Shown here in pieces: positions 1-9,119 of a stretch of DNA of 37,041 bases. The notes beneath the pieces are model-generated. The model saw only the letters and a list, made by a program, of their open reading frames with translations. It did not search any database and was not told the origin of the DNA. Source of the stretch: JAKAXS01 sp041940525 (GTDB lineage Bacteria > Pseudomonadota > Alphaproteobacteria > Rhizobiales > Hyphomicrobiaceae); NCBI GenBank assembly GCA_041940525.1, contig JBGTSB010000024.1, positions 1-37,041 on the forward strand. Direction: 5' to 3'. The number at the start of each line of letters is the position of its first letter. Position 1 is the stretch's first letter. The position numbers and the translations under genes were made by a program.

Positions 1-796
1 TTTAAGGACGCCAGAAACGGGCTGCCCATGGGACCTCCAGCAGACATTCGAAACGATTGCCCCCTACACCGTGGAAGAGGCCTATGAGGTCGCCGACGCA
101 ATTGAGCGCGATGATCTAGCCGACCTGAAGGACGAGCTAGGCGATCTCCTGCTTCAAGTGGTCTATCACGCGCGCATCGCCCAAGAGCAGAATGCCTTTG
201 GATTTGATGATGTGACCGACGCGATCACCCGCAAGATGATCCGACGCCATCCGCACGTGTTCGGTGACGCCGAGACACGCGCAAAGGGCGCCGCGAAAGG
301 TTTCTGGGAAGCGATTAAAGCTGAAGAGAAAGCAGAGCGGGCAGCGGAACGCGCCAAGATCCATCCAGGCAAGGAAGACACCAGGGCACCGTCTATCCTC
401 GATGACGTCCCCGCCAGCATGCCCGGCATGACACGAGCCGTGAAGCTTCAAGCTAAGGCAGCGAAGGTCAAGTTCGACTGGCCGCACATCACGCATGTAT
501 TCGACAAGGTTCACGAAGAGCTCGGCGAGCTGCGAGACGCCATCGCGAACAACCCAGACGACAGTGCCCACGCTGAAGAAGAATTCGGTGACCTGCTGTT
601 CGTGATGGCCAACATCGGCCGTCATCTCAAGATCGATCCGGAAAAAGCATTGCGCGGCGCCAATCAAAAATTCATCCGCCGTTTTCAATACATCGAACAG
701 AAGCTCGCCGACGACGGACGCAAGCCCGAGCAGTCTAACTTAGAAGAAATGGATGCTTTGTGGGATGCAGCGAAGGCGGCCGAACGCAAACCGTAA
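1..796 (+). CDS. mazG: Nucleoside triphosphate pyrophosphohydrolase MazG (5' truncated by window)
   Basis: MazG hydrolyses (d)NTPs to NMP and pyrophosphate, cleaning the nucleotide pool. The reading frame is open from base 2 and enters the window at residues LRTPETGCPWDLQQTF, which correspond to about residue 15 of E. coli MazG, so only a short N-terminal piece is missing. The GTG at 71 is internal and is not the real start. Two MazG domains are visible. The first carries EEAYE and a following ELGDLL metal-binding helix. The second, after about residue 150, carries EELGELRD and EEEFGDLLF. The gene ends at TAA 794-796. The next gene lies on the opposite strand. Identity is secure from the doubled EExxE/ExxD pattern. 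Confidence 0.95.
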   Translation, partial: LRTPETGCPWDLQQTFETIAPYTVEEAYEVADAIERDDLADLKDELGDLLLQVVYHARIAQEQNAFGFDDVTDAITRKMIRRHPHVFGDAETRAKGAAKGFWEAIKAEEKAERAAERAKIHPGKEDTRAPSILDDVPASMPGMTRAVKLQAKAAKVKFDWPHITHVFDKVHEELGELRDAIANNPDDSAHAEEEFGDLLFVMANIGRHLKIDPEKALRGANQKFIRRFQYIEQKLADDGRKPEQSNLEEMDALWDAAKAAERKP

Positions 797-834
797 AGCT
801 TGCGCCGCCGCCGTTCACAACTCGATCTGGGTAT

Positions 835-963
835 TTAGTTAGCTTGAATATCAACGCCCGGAGCGTTGATGCTCACGGATGACTGCTGGCTGTCGTAATA
901 AAGATAGCCAAGCCCCGCGACCGCGATCAGCAAGACCAGAATAGCCAATGATTTTGCGTCCAT
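835..963 (-). CDS. Small single-pass membrane protein, 42 aa, function unknown
   Basis: The product begins MDAKSLAILVLL and has one hydrophobic helix at about residues 5-22 (rich in L, A, I, V and G) followed by a polar tail, YYDSQQSSVSINAPGVDIQAN. The frame stays open upstream to 1035, but the ATG at 963 is preferred because AAGGA lies about 9 bases upstream and because the extra residues of the longer version look non-conserved and charged. It should sit in the inner membrane with a short periplasmic or cytoplasmic tail. A near-consensus EcfG-type promoter lies upstream (1017-1042), giving a leader of about 45 bases, so stress induction is plausible. I do not recognise a named family. Confidence 0.6.
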   Translation of the reverse strand: MDAKSLAILVLLIAVAGLGYLYYDSQQSSVSINAPGVDIQAN

Positions 964-1016
964 CGATAGATCCTTCCGAAATTCATACAAAGCGTCGCTT
1001 GAGGACGCGAATGCTG

Positions 1017-1042
1017 AACGCAGAAAGATACGCAAAGGTTCA
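1017..1042 (-). promoter_or_regulatory. Near-consensus EcfG (general stress sigma) promoter
   Basis: Read on the minus strand, TGAAC (1042-1038) is followed after 17 bases by CGTT (1020-1017). The alphaproteobacterial EcfG/SigT consensus is GGAAC-N16/17-CGTT, so only the first base differs. The predicted transcript start, near 1010, lies about 45 bases before the ATG of the 42-residue membrane protein. The position and spacing are seen directly. Use by EcfG is inferred. Confidence 0.4.
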
Positions 1043-1074
1043 TTGGGTGCTTGGTAATTTTCGTAGACGACGCC

Positions 1075-4000
1075 TTAGGTCTTGGCTTTGCCGGCCAAGC
1101 CCGCCAAGTCCGCTACCAATGCCCTAACGCCCTTAAGCCGCTGTTCTGGAAGATCCCAACTGCCCTTGTAGACGACCTTGTGATCGGACTGCACCTTCGC
1201 CCTGCCCTTTGACTTTTGCAGGAACTGGACCAGCCCTTCGGGATTGGCGAACTGGTTTTTGTAGAACGCGACCACGGCCCCCTTCGGCCCAGCGTCAACC
1301 CGCGCAACGCCGGCTTGGCGGCACAGCCCCTTGATCTCCATGACATCGAGCAAATGATCGACTTCCGACGGCATCTCGCCAAAACGGTCGACCAGCTCAG
1401 CGGCGAATGCATCGATATCCGCGCGCGTCTCCAAAGACGACAAGCGGCGATAAAGCCCAAGGCGGATCTGTAGATCAGCAATGTAGCTCTCTGGGATCAG
1501 CACCGGCGTACCGAGCGCGATCTCTGGGCTCCACTGGTCCGCGCCTTCAAGGTCGCCACCCTTCATGGCAGCAACAGCTTCTTCCAGCATCGACTGATAG
1601 AGTTCGAACCCAACTTCGCGAATGTGACCGGACTGTTCTTCACCGAGCAAATTGCCCGCACCGCGAATATCCAAGTCATGCGATGCCAGCGAGAAACCGG
1701 CGCCCAGCGTATCGAGCGACTGCAAGACTTTCAGACGCTTTTCCGCACCCTCCGTCAGAGCCTTGCCCGGCGGCGTTGTGAAGTACGCGTAGGCGCGCGC
1801 CTTTGACCGGCCGACGCGGCCGCGCAACTGATAAAGCTGAGCCAGGCCGAACATATCCGCGCGATGCACAATCAGCGTATTCGCGTTTGGCACGTCTAAC
1901 CCGGATTCGACGATCGCCGTGGACAGCAAGATATCGTAGTGCCCCTCGTAGAAGGCCGTCATCACGTCTTCCAATTCCGTCGGCGTGAGCTGCCCATGCG
2001 CCCGCGCAATCTTGAACTCCGGGACCGCCTCTTGCAGGAACTCGGCAACGTCGTCCAAATCGGAGATGCGCGGCACGACATAATACGTTTGACCGCCACG
2101 ATAACGCTCACGCCGTAACGCTTCCTTCAGCGTCACCGGATCGAACGGTGAGATGTACGTGCGCACAGCCAAGCGGTCGACAGGCGGAGTTGTAATCAAG
2201 GACAACTCACGCACGCCGGTCAGTGCCAACTGAAGCGTGCGCGGGATCGGCGTCGCCGACAACGTCAGCACGTGAACATCCTCGCGCAGCTGCTTAAGCC
2301 GCTCTTTGTGACCAACGCCGAAGTGCTGCTCTTCGTCGATAATCAGCAGCCCCAAACGCGAAAACTCAATCTGCTTGCCTAACAGCGCGTGCGTACCGAT
2401 CACGACATCGATTTCCCCGGATTTCAGCCCGGCCTTTACCTCGGTCAAATCCTTCGGGCTGATCAAGCGGGAGGCTTGCGCGACCTTCACCGGCAAACCT
2501 TGGAAGCGCTCGGCGAACGTACGGTAATGTTGGCGTGCCAGCAGCGTCGTCGGCACCACGACCGCGACCTGCAGTCCGTTCAGCGCCGCGACAAAGGCCG
2601 CACGCAAAGCGACCTCCGTCTTACCAAACCCGACGTCGCCGCAAACCAAACGGTCCATCGGGCGGCCCGATGCCAGATCCTCGGTAACAGCATCGATACT
2701 CGCCGCCTGGTCTTCCGTTTCCTCATAGGGGAAGCGCGCGACGAACTCATCATAGGCCCCCGCCGGTGGAGCCAATACCGGCGCTTCCTTCAACTGCCGC
2801 ATCGCCGCGATCTTGATGAGCTCAGAGGCAATTTCGCGCAGACGTTTCTTCAGCCGTGCCTTGCGAGCCTGCCAGGCGACACCGCCGAGCTTGTCGAGTT
2901 GTGCATCACTCTCGTCCGCACCAAAGCGCGACAACAATTCGATGTTCTCGACCGGCAGGAACAGCTTGTCGCCACCGGCATAGATCAGCTCAAGACAATC
3001 ATGCGGCGCACCCAACGCCGTGATGGTTTGCAAGCCGGCAAAGCGGCCAATACCGTGATCGGCATGAACGACCAGGTCGCCAACCGATAGGCTCGTCGCT
3101 TCGGTCAGAACATCAGCTGCCTTGCGAGCCTTGCGCCTCGGCCGAACAAGACGGTCACCCAGAATGTCCTGCTCGCCGATAACGGCCAACTCTGGCGTCT
3201 CAAAGCCCTGCTCCAAACCGAGCACGGCCATGGCGGTCGCACCGGCAGGCAAAGATAGAGCCTCTGGGTAGTTGTCGACCTTCATCAGGTCTTTCATGCC
3301 GTGATCACTTAAGAGAACCGAGAGCCGTTCACGCGCACCAGGTGTCCAGGCTGCAATGATCACCCGCCGTTTCGAAGCGCGGATCGCGCGGGCATGCGCC
3401 ACGACCGCATCAAACACATTCGCGTCGACGTCCTGTCGTTCCGGGGCAAACGTCCGTCCGCCTTTGCCCTGCATCGAACGAACGTTCGGCCCGGCCGCTT
3501 CATCGAACGGTGTCAGCCGTATAGCCTTATGTTCGGCGATGATCTTGCCCCAGGACGCGCCATCGAGATACATGCGCTCCGGCGGCACGGGCTTGTAGGG
3601 CGGCGCCCCGAACGTGGCCGTCTCCAGCGAGTCTACGCGCGCCTGATAGTGCTCGTTGATCTCTTCAAAACGGCGCTGGATCGCCTCACCCGTCTGATGG
3701 TCGAAACTGACACGCGCGCCCGGCACATAGTCAAAGATGGTCTCAAGCGTCTCGTGGAAAAACGGCAGCCAGTGCTCCTGGCCGGGGTGCCGTTGCCCAG
3801 CGCTGACGGCCTCATAAAGCGGGTCGTCGCTCGTCGCGCCACCAAACAGCTCAATGTAGCGCTTGCGAAAGAGCGCTGTCGGACCCTCGCCAAAGGCCAA
3901 TTCCGATATGGGCGCCAACACCAGCTTCTGGACGACCTTCATCGTGCGCTGGCTTTGGGCGTCGAAGGACTTGATGCTTTCGAGCGTGTCACCAAAGAAG

Positions 4001-4560
4001 TCGAGGCGCACAGGATTGGTTCGCCCAGGCGGGAACAAGTCCAATATGCCACCGCGCACAGCGTACTCGCCCGGCTCCATCACGGAGCTCGTCCGCGTAT
4101 ACCCTGCCAACATCAGCCGTTGTGTTAGCTGACCCATGTCGATGCGCTGCCCGGCAGCCAATGGCTTCAACGATTGGCGGATGAAGGCTTGTGGCGGAAC
4201 GCGTTGCAGAACCGCGTTGACGGTCGACAAAACGATGAGCGGTTCCTTGCGCTTGCCCAGAGTGAGCTTGGCCAGCGCCGTGATGCGCCGCGCAACGATG
4301 TCGGCATGCGGCCCAACACGATCATACGGCACCGTATCCCAGGCTGGAAAGGCGACGACCTTCGCCTCAGGCGCAAAAAACTTCAGCGCAGTTTCAAGCG
4401 CTGCCAGCCGCCGATCGTCCCGCGCGACGTGCAATAACAGCCCCGGCGAACCATCGGGCAAAGGTTCTCTGAGAAGGTTGGAGAGCACAAGCGCATCCAA
4501 ACCTTCCGGAACACCAGAAAGTATCAAGTCCTGCCGGTCCATGGTCTCAGCCGCTGTCAT
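1075..4560 (-). CDS. mfd: Transcription-repair coupling factor Mfd
   Basis: Mfd is a DNA translocase that removes RNA polymerase stalled at lesions and recruits UvrA. At 1161 residues it is close to E. coli Mfd (1148). The N-terminal part (about 1-330) is UvrB-like and includes FPAWDTVPYDRVGP. A CarD-like RNA polymerase-interacting domain follows at about 490-560, with SVGDLVVHADHGIGRF. The superfamily 2 motor has Walker A GDVGFGKT at 641-648 and DEEQHFGVGHKERLK at 742-756, followed by the SATPIPRT motif and the QLRGRVGRS motif VI. The ATG at 4560 lies 2 bases after the sdhE stop, so sdhE-mfd is one transcription unit. The sdhE-mfd pair divergent from recG is a widely conserved alphaproteobacterial arrangement. 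Nothing appears broken. Confidence 0.98.
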   Translation of the reverse strand: MTAAETMDRQDLILSGVPEGLDALVLSNLLREPLPDGSPGLLLHVARDDRRLAALETALKFFAPEAKVVAFPAWDTVPYDRVGPHADIVARRITALAKLTLGKRKEPLIVLSTVNAVLQRVPPQAFIRQSLKPLAAGQRIDMGQLTQRLMLAGYTRTSSVMEPGEYAVRGGILDLFPPGRTNPVRLDFFGDTLESIKSFDAQSQRTMKVVQKLVLAPISELAFGEGPTALFRKRYIELFGGATSDDPLYEAVSAGQRHPGQEHWLPFFHETLETIFDYVPGARVSFDHQTGEAIQRRFEEINEHYQARVDSLETATFGAPPYKPVPPERMYLDGASWGKIIAEHKAIRLTPFDEAAGPNVRSMQGKGGRTFAPERQDVDANVFDAVVAHARAIRASKRRVIIAAWTPGARERLSVLLSDHGMKDLMKVDNYPEALSLPAGATAMAVLGLEQGFETPELAVIGEQDILGDRLVRPRRKARKAADVLTEATSLSVGDLVVHADHGIGRFAGLQTITALGAPHDCLELIYAGGDKLFLPVENIELLSRFGADESDAQLDKLGGVAWQARKARLKKRLREIASELIKIAAMRQLKEAPVLAPPAGAYDEFVARFPYEETEDQAASIDAVTEDLASGRPMDRLVCGDVGFGKTEVALRAAFVAALNGLQVAVVVPTTLLARQHYRTFAERFQGLPVKVAQASRLISPKDLTEVKAGLKSGEIDVVIGTHALLGKQIEFSRLGLLIIDEEQHFGVGHKERLKQLREDVHVLTLSATPIPRTLQLALTGVRELSLITTPPVDRLAVRTYISPFDPVTLKEALRRERYRGGQTYYVVPRISDLDDVAEFLQEAVPEFKIARAHGQLTPTELEDVMTAFYEGHYDILLSTAIVESGLDVPNANTLIVHRADMFGLAQLYQLRGRVGRSKARAYAYFTTPPGKALTEGAEKRLKVLQSLDTLGAGFSLASHDLDIRGAGNLLGEEQSGHIREVGFELYQSMLEEAVAAMKGGDLEGADQWSPEIALGTPVLIPESYIADLQIRLGLYRRLSSLETRADIDAFAAELVDRFGEMPSEVDHLLDVMEIKGLCRQAGVARVDAGPKGAVVAFYKNQFANPEGLVQFLQKSKGRAKVQSDHKVVYKGSWDLPEQRLKGVRALVADLAGLAGKAKT

Positions 4561-4562
4561 TC

Positions 4563-4868
4563 TCAGGACCGTGTCTCAATCTCGTTGTTGTCGTCCTGTC
4601 CGCCCGCCGGCAATCCGTGGAACAGCCGCACTTTTCCGACCAGATCAGCAAACTGCGAACCTTTTGCGGACACGCCATCCAGCAGCCAGCGTTGCAACTC
4701 AGGATCAGCCAGAGCCACGAATTGCTCGAACTCATCCAAAGCAGCCCCGCTCATCTCGTCGACGGCGCTATCGGCATACCGGCCAAGCAAAACGTCCATC
4801 TCCTTGGTGCCGCGATGTTTCGCGCGCCATCTGACGCGGCGGCGTCTGATGTTCAGCTCGTCTTCCAT
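4563..4868 (-). CDS. sdhE: FAD assembly factor SdhE (DUF339/CptB family)
   Basis: SdhE is a small cytoplasmic protein that promotes covalent FAD attachment to the succinate dehydrogenase flavoprotein SdhA. The product is 101 residues. It starts with a basic segment NIRRRRVRWRAKHRGTKEMD that contains the family's RGxxE motif (RGTKE, residues 19-23) needed for flavinylation. It continues with LLGRYAD and an acidic helical C-terminal half (FEQFVALADPELQRWL). Its stop (4563-4565) sits 2 bases before the mfd ATG, implying cotranscription. About 180 bases separate it from divergent recG. No sdhA is present in the window. The assignment rests on motif and synteny. Confidence 0.93.
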   Translation of the reverse strand: MEDELNIRRRRVRWRAKHRGTKEMDVLLGRYADSAVDEMSGAALDEFEQFVALADPELQRWLLDGVSAKGSQFADLVGKVRLFHGLPAGGQDDNNEIETRS

Positions 4869-5047
4869 TCCTCAAGCCGTGTCTGATGAAATTGTTGAGC
4901 GCTTGACGCACCCTGATCCGAACGCTTTCTATGCGCTGATTAATCCGTGGTATAGCCGTGTTGGGCCCGCCCGCAAAGGGCCACTGGTGCCACAGGGCGG
5001 TTCTGGCCGAACTTTGGCCTTGAAGACTAAAGGTCAGCGCAAACCCG

Positions 5048-7183
5048 ATGCGGCCCAACTCTCTCAATGCTTTATTTGCCTCAGCGCAATCTTTGCCTGG
5101 CATTGGCCCGCGCCTTGTCGTGCTGCTTAAGAAAGCGCTCAGCTTGCCGCCCGGCATCGCTGAACCGCGCGTATTGGACGTCCTCTGGCATCTACCAACC
5201 GGCGTAATCGACCGGCGCGCAGAACCCGACATCAACACTGCCCAGCCGGGCGCCATTGTCACACTCAAAGTGCGCGTGCTGAAGCATCGCGCACCACCCC
5301 GCGGAAACCGGCGCGCACCATACAAAGTCTCCTGCGAGGACGAAACCGGCCGGATCGACATCGTGTTTTTTCACGCCGAGCGCGCCTTCGTAGAGCGCCA
5401 GCTGCCTCAAGGGGAGATCCGCTACATTTCAGGCCGCGTCGAGCGTTACAACGACGTACTGCAGATGACCCACCCCGATTACATCGTCGCGCCGGAACGG
5501 CGCCAAGACCTGCCCTACCTCGAACCTGTGTATCCATTGACGGCAGGCTTATCAGGAAAGGTCCTGCAAAAAGCATCCCGCGAAGCCTTGACCAAATTGC
5601 CGGACGTTCCCGAATGGCAGCATCCCGATTGGCTTAAGCGCCGGTCGGCGGAAACGATGGCCCCGGTGTTGAGTTTCACCCAGGCCCTCACAAGGTTGCA
5701 TCACCCAGAAGAAACTGGTGACGTTTCACCCGCCAGCGCCCCATGGCAAAGGCTGGCGTACGACGAGCTTCTCGCCAACCAGCTGGCTCTCGCCATGGTG
5801 CGTGACAATTACAAAGGCCAGCGCGGCCGTTCCATCGCCGGCGATGGGTCTGTCCGAAAGCGCATTGCCGAAGCCCTGCCCTTCAAATTGACCGCCTCGC
5901 AAACCGCAGCGGTCGCCGATATCGCCGCCGACATGCAGGCCCCGCGGCGCATGCTGCGCCTTTTGCAAGGCGATGTCGGATCAGGCAAAACCGTGGTTGC
6001 ATTGTTGGCCATGGCCATCGGCGTCGAAGCGGGCGCTCAAGCCGCCATCATGGCGCCGACAGAAGTTCTCGCGCGCCAGCACGCCGAAACGATCGCGCCG
6101 CTGGCGGAAAAGGCGGGTCTAACAGTCGCTCTGCTGACCGGACGTGAAAAAGGCAAAACACGCAGCGGATTGTTGTCACGGCTCGAAACCGGCGAGATTG
6201 ACATCCTGATCGGAACGCATGCTCTGTTCCAAAGCGACGTGATCTTCAAGGACCTTGCCTTGGCCGTCATCGACGAACAACACCGCTTCGGCGTGCACCA
6301 GAGGCTAGCGCTACAGTCCAAGGGCAAAGATGGTGGCGCTGACGTCCTCGTCATGACTGCCACGCCAATCCCGCGCACGCTCCTCATGACGCACTACGGT
6401 GATCTCGACGTCTCAAAGTTGCTTGGCAAACCCGCTGGCCGAAAACCCATCAAAACAACGATGGCCTCGACCGAGAGGCTCACCGACGTCATTGAGCGAA
6501 TTCGCGCCAACGTCGCCCAAGGCGCACAGGTCTATTGGGTATGCCCGCTGATCGAAAGTTCTGAGAAATCGGAATTGGCCGCCGCAGAAGAACGTCATGC
6601 CCACCTCGCTCAGATCTTTGGTGAGAACGTCGCTGGCCTCCTACATGGAGGCATGAGTGGAACGCAAAAAGACAAAACGATGCAGGCGTTCGCAAACAAC
6701 GAACTCAAAGTGCTAGTCGCCACGACTGTGATAGAAGTCGGGGTCAACGTGCCCAACGCGACAATCATGGTCATTGAACACGCTGAACGCTTCGGTCTCG
6801 CCCAACTGCATCAGCTGCGCGGCCGGGTCGGGCGAGGAGACCGGCAATCGTTCTGCTTGCTACTGCACGCTCCGCAGCTCGGCGAGACTGCTCAAAAGCG
6901 GCTCACCATGATGTGCGAAACCGATGACGGCTTCCAAATCGCCGAAAAGGACCTTGAGCTGCGCGGTGGCGGTGAGGTTTTGGGCGCGCGCCAAAGCGGC
7001 GACGCTGAGTTTCGCGTTGCCGACGTTCCTGGCTTCGAAGATCTGCTGACGGCGGCACGAGACGACGTGAAAATGATTATCGCCTCAGATCCGCTCTTGC
7101 AGTCCGAACGCGGGCAAGCTCTGCGAACGCTCTTGTATTTGTTTGAGCGCGACGAAGCCATCCACCTATTTCGGGCAGCTTAG
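5048..7183 (+). CDS. recG: ATP-dependent DNA helicase RecG
   Basis: RecG remodels stalled forks and branched DNA, driving fork regression and Holliday junction migration. The product has 711 residues, slightly longer than the usual 690-700. The N-terminal wedge/OB domain is at about 60-150 (VTLKVRVLKHR, RIDIVFFH, ISGRVERYNDVLQMTHPDY). Walker A is GDVGSGKT (308-315), the DExH motif is DEQHRFGVHQR (409-419), then TATPIPRT and QLRGRVGRGDRQSFC. A C-terminal segment with GGGEVLGARQSG follows. The ATG at 5048 has AGGTCAG about 12 bases upstream. In the 180-base divergent spacer a weak promoter candidate is TTGACG (4903-4908), an 18-base gap, then TTCTAT (4927-4932). This is only suggestive. recG converges on opgH with 13 bases between stops. 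Confidence 0.97.
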   Translation: MRPNSLNALFASAQSLPGIGPRLVVLLKKALSLPPGIAEPRVLDVLWHLPTGVIDRRAEPDINTAQPGAIVTLKVRVLKHRAPPRGNRRAPYKVSCEDETGRIDIVFFHAERAFVERQLPQGEIRYISGRVERYNDVLQMTHPDYIVAPERRQDLPYLEPVYPLTAGLSGKVLQKASREALTKLPDVPEWQHPDWLKRRSAETMAPVLSFTQALTRLHHPEETGDVSPASAPWQRLAYDELLANQLALAMVRDNYKGQRGRSIAGDGSVRKRIAEALPFKLTASQTAAVADIAADMQAPRRMLRLLQGDVGSGKTVVALLAMAIGVEAGAQAAIMAPTEVLARQHAETIAPLAEKAGLTVALLTGREKGKTRSGLLSRLETGEIDILIGTHALFQSDVIFKDLALAVIDEQHRFGVHQRLALQSKGKDGGADVLVMTATPIPRTLLMTHYGDLDVSKLLGKPAGRKPIKTTMASTERLTDVIERIRANVAQGAQVYWVCPLIESSEKSELAAAEERHAHLAQIFGENVAGLLHGGMSGTQKDKTMQAFANNELKVLVATTVIEVGVNVPNATIMVIEHAERFGLAQLHQLRGRVGRGDRQSFCLLLHAPQLGETAQKRLTMMCETDDGFQIAEKDLELRGGGEVLGARQSGDAEFRVADVPGFEDLLTAARDDVKMIIASDPLLQSERGQALRTLLYLFERDEAIHLFRAA

Positions 7184-7196
7184 CCAATCCGCTTTT

Positions 7197-9119
7197 TCAA
7201 GCCGCGGCGAAGCGGCGGCGCCAATCCTCGGTCTGCTGGTTCGTCATGGTGACGATGGGAGGCGGATCACGGTCTTCGTTCGTAGACAATAGCGCAGAGA
7301 ACGCCGGTCCAGCTGGCTGGGCAGTCAGCCAATGCACAAAGCCCGACAACACCAACCCGAAGATCACAGGCGACATCCAAACGAGAAGCCCGGGCGATGT
7401 CTTCCAACAAATGAAAGCAACAATTGCCCCGATCGCCGAATGGATCCAGTGAAGCTTCAGCGCTTGCATGAGCCCGATACTTTTTCCTGATCGGCTCTGC
7501 GCGCTCCAACCGGAGTCATGCCCCAGCCAGATCTGCACAATTGCCGCCGACTGAGTCATCATCAAAATCGGTGCAAGCAGCATCGAGAACAGGGTTTCGA
7601 CGATGACACCAAGAAATGCTCGCGGCGTCCCTAACAGCTCGCCAGCTTGGTACGAGCGCTTGATCTCCAAAACCAGGCCGAGCCACTTCGGCAACAAGAC
7701 AACGGCCATCGTCGCCAGGAAAAGGCGCATAGCGGCACCGGGATCAATCACCGGCCAGATCGGAAACAGCGTCTTACTGTCTTGGAAATAACTCGGAATG
7801 AGCTGCTGCCCCTGCAGCGTCAGCACGATGCCGACCGCAAGCGACGCGGCCCAGATTGCCGACACCAAATAAGAAAACGCGCCCATCGCCAAGTGCACGC
7901 GCCCCATGGCGGTCAACCCGCGCCGGCCGACGATCTTGAGATGCTGCAAATTGCCCTGAGCCCAGCGCCTGTCGCGCGTAATCAGATCAGCGAGACTCGG
8001 CGGCACGCCCTCAAAAGATCCCGCGATCGATGGCACCATATGCACGCCCCAACCTGAGCGCTGTAGCAAGACCGCCTCGACAAAGTCGTGGCTCATGATA
8101 TGGCCGCCGAATGGTTTTGGCCCAGGCAGTTCCGGCAACCCGGCGGCCTCGGCAAAAGCCCGGGTGCGAATAATCGCGTTGTGACCCCAGTAGTTTCCTT
8201 GGTCGCGATGCCAGAAGGCCAGCCCTCCCGCCACGGCAGGCCCGTACACGTTACAGGCATACTGCTGCAGTCTCTGCAGCAGCGTTGTACCACCGATAAT
8301 TCGCGGAACGGTTTGGATCAGCCCGGCATTATTGTCTCGGTCCATCGCTAGCGCCAGCTTCACCAGCGCCTGCCCCGACATCACACTGTCAGCGTCCAGG
8401 ATAATGAACTGCTCATAGCCGCCGCCGAACCGCTCGACCCAATCCTTGATGTTCCCGGCCTTACGCGCCTTGGCCTCGATCCGACGGCGGTAGTAGATGT
8501 TGATGACTGGCGCCAACGCATCAATCAGCTGCTTGTACGAGGCCTCTTCAGCTTCGCCCTCCGCCTCGCCGCGCGTGTCGGACAGAACGAAAACATCAAA
8601 AGACCGCGCGTAACCAAGGCCCTCCAGATCACTCGCGATCGCATTGATCGTGCCGGCCACGCTAGCCGGATCCTCATGATGGACGGGAAAAAGAAGCGCA
8701 GTCTTCTCTCCTGGCTGAGACAACGTCTCCGGGAGCCGAATGCTGTCGGCCTTCTCACCGGCAAACAAAGGCAGAAAGCCCATCGCACAGCTCAGCGTGC
8801 CGAGCCCAATCCAGCCAAAAGCGATCGTCGACAGGATCAGAAACACAAGCTGGATCGGTGTGACCTGGACCACCGACAAAACGTTGTAGAGCTCATAACC
8901 AAAAGCCGCGGTCAAAAGCGCCGCACCAAAAAAGACAGCCGCTCGCGGCACCCAATAGCCTTGCCGCTTCGTCTGGCGTGTCATCGAGATGCGTTCGGAA
9001 AAATCCTGAGGCGGCATCTGCAGCGGGTGTTCAGGCAGCGCCAGCAAAGCCGGATCGCTCGCATCCTTCACAACTACGACCGCATTCGTTTCGGCGTTTT
9101 GTTGCGCCGGCTCCGTCAT
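7197..9119 (-). CDS. opgH: Osmoregulated periplasmic glucan glucosyltransferase OpgH/MdoH
   Basis: OpgH is an inner-membrane family 2 glycosyltransferase that polymerises and exports the beta-glucan backbone of osmoregulated periplasmic glucans from UDP-glucose. The product has several membrane helices (for example about 58-78 and 90-118) flanking a cytoplasmic catalytic domain. That domain carries LSDTRGE, the metal-binding DADS at about 242-245, SHDFVEA near 343-349 and the RDRRWAQGN acceptor/processivity motif near 382-390. Further helices follow. An in-frame start at 9143 is possible, but the ATG at 9119 forms the overlap ATGA with the opgG stop, typical of translational coupling, so it is preferred (640 residues). 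It is the second gene of opgGH and is probably driven by the EcfG-type promoter at 10789-10814. Confidence 0.95.
   Translation of the reverse strand: MTEPAQQNAETNAVVVVKDASDPALLALPEHPLQMPPQDFSERISMTRQTKRQGYWVPRAAVFFGAALLTAAFGYELYNVLSVVQVTPIQLVFLILSTIAFGWIGLGTLSCAMGFLPLFAGEKADSIRLPETLSQPGEKTALLFPVHHEDPASVAGTINAIASDLEGLGYARSFDVFVLSDTRGEAEGEAEEASYKQLIDALAPVINIYYRRRIEAKARKAGNIKDWVERFGGGYEQFIILDADSVMSGQALVKLALAMDRDNNAGLIQTVPRIIGGTTLLQRLQQYACNVYGPAVAGGLAFWHRDQGNYWGHNAIIRTRAFAEAAGLPELPGPKPFGGHIMSHDFVEAVLLQRSGWGVHMVPSIAGSFEGVPPSLADLITRDRRWAQGNLQHLKIVGRRGLTAMGRVHLAMGAFSYLVSAIWAASLAVGIVLTLQGQQLIPSYFQDSKTLFPIWPVIDPGAAMRLFLATMAVVLLPKWLGLVLEIKRSYQAGELLGTPRAFLGVIVETLFSMLLAPILMMTQSAAIVQIWLGHDSGWSAQSRSGKSIGLMQALKLHWIHSAIGAIVAFICWKTSPGLLVWMSPVIFGLVLSGFVHWLTAQPAGPAFSALLSTNEDRDPPPIVTMTNQQTEDWRRRFAAA

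Noticed and set aside
3394..4128. 244-codon frame opposite mfd (and other long antisense frames inside mfd, opgH, tkt and the GPR-like gene)
   Set aside because: They lie in shadow frames of strongly conserved genes, with Arg/His-rich translations typical of GC-rich antisense reading.
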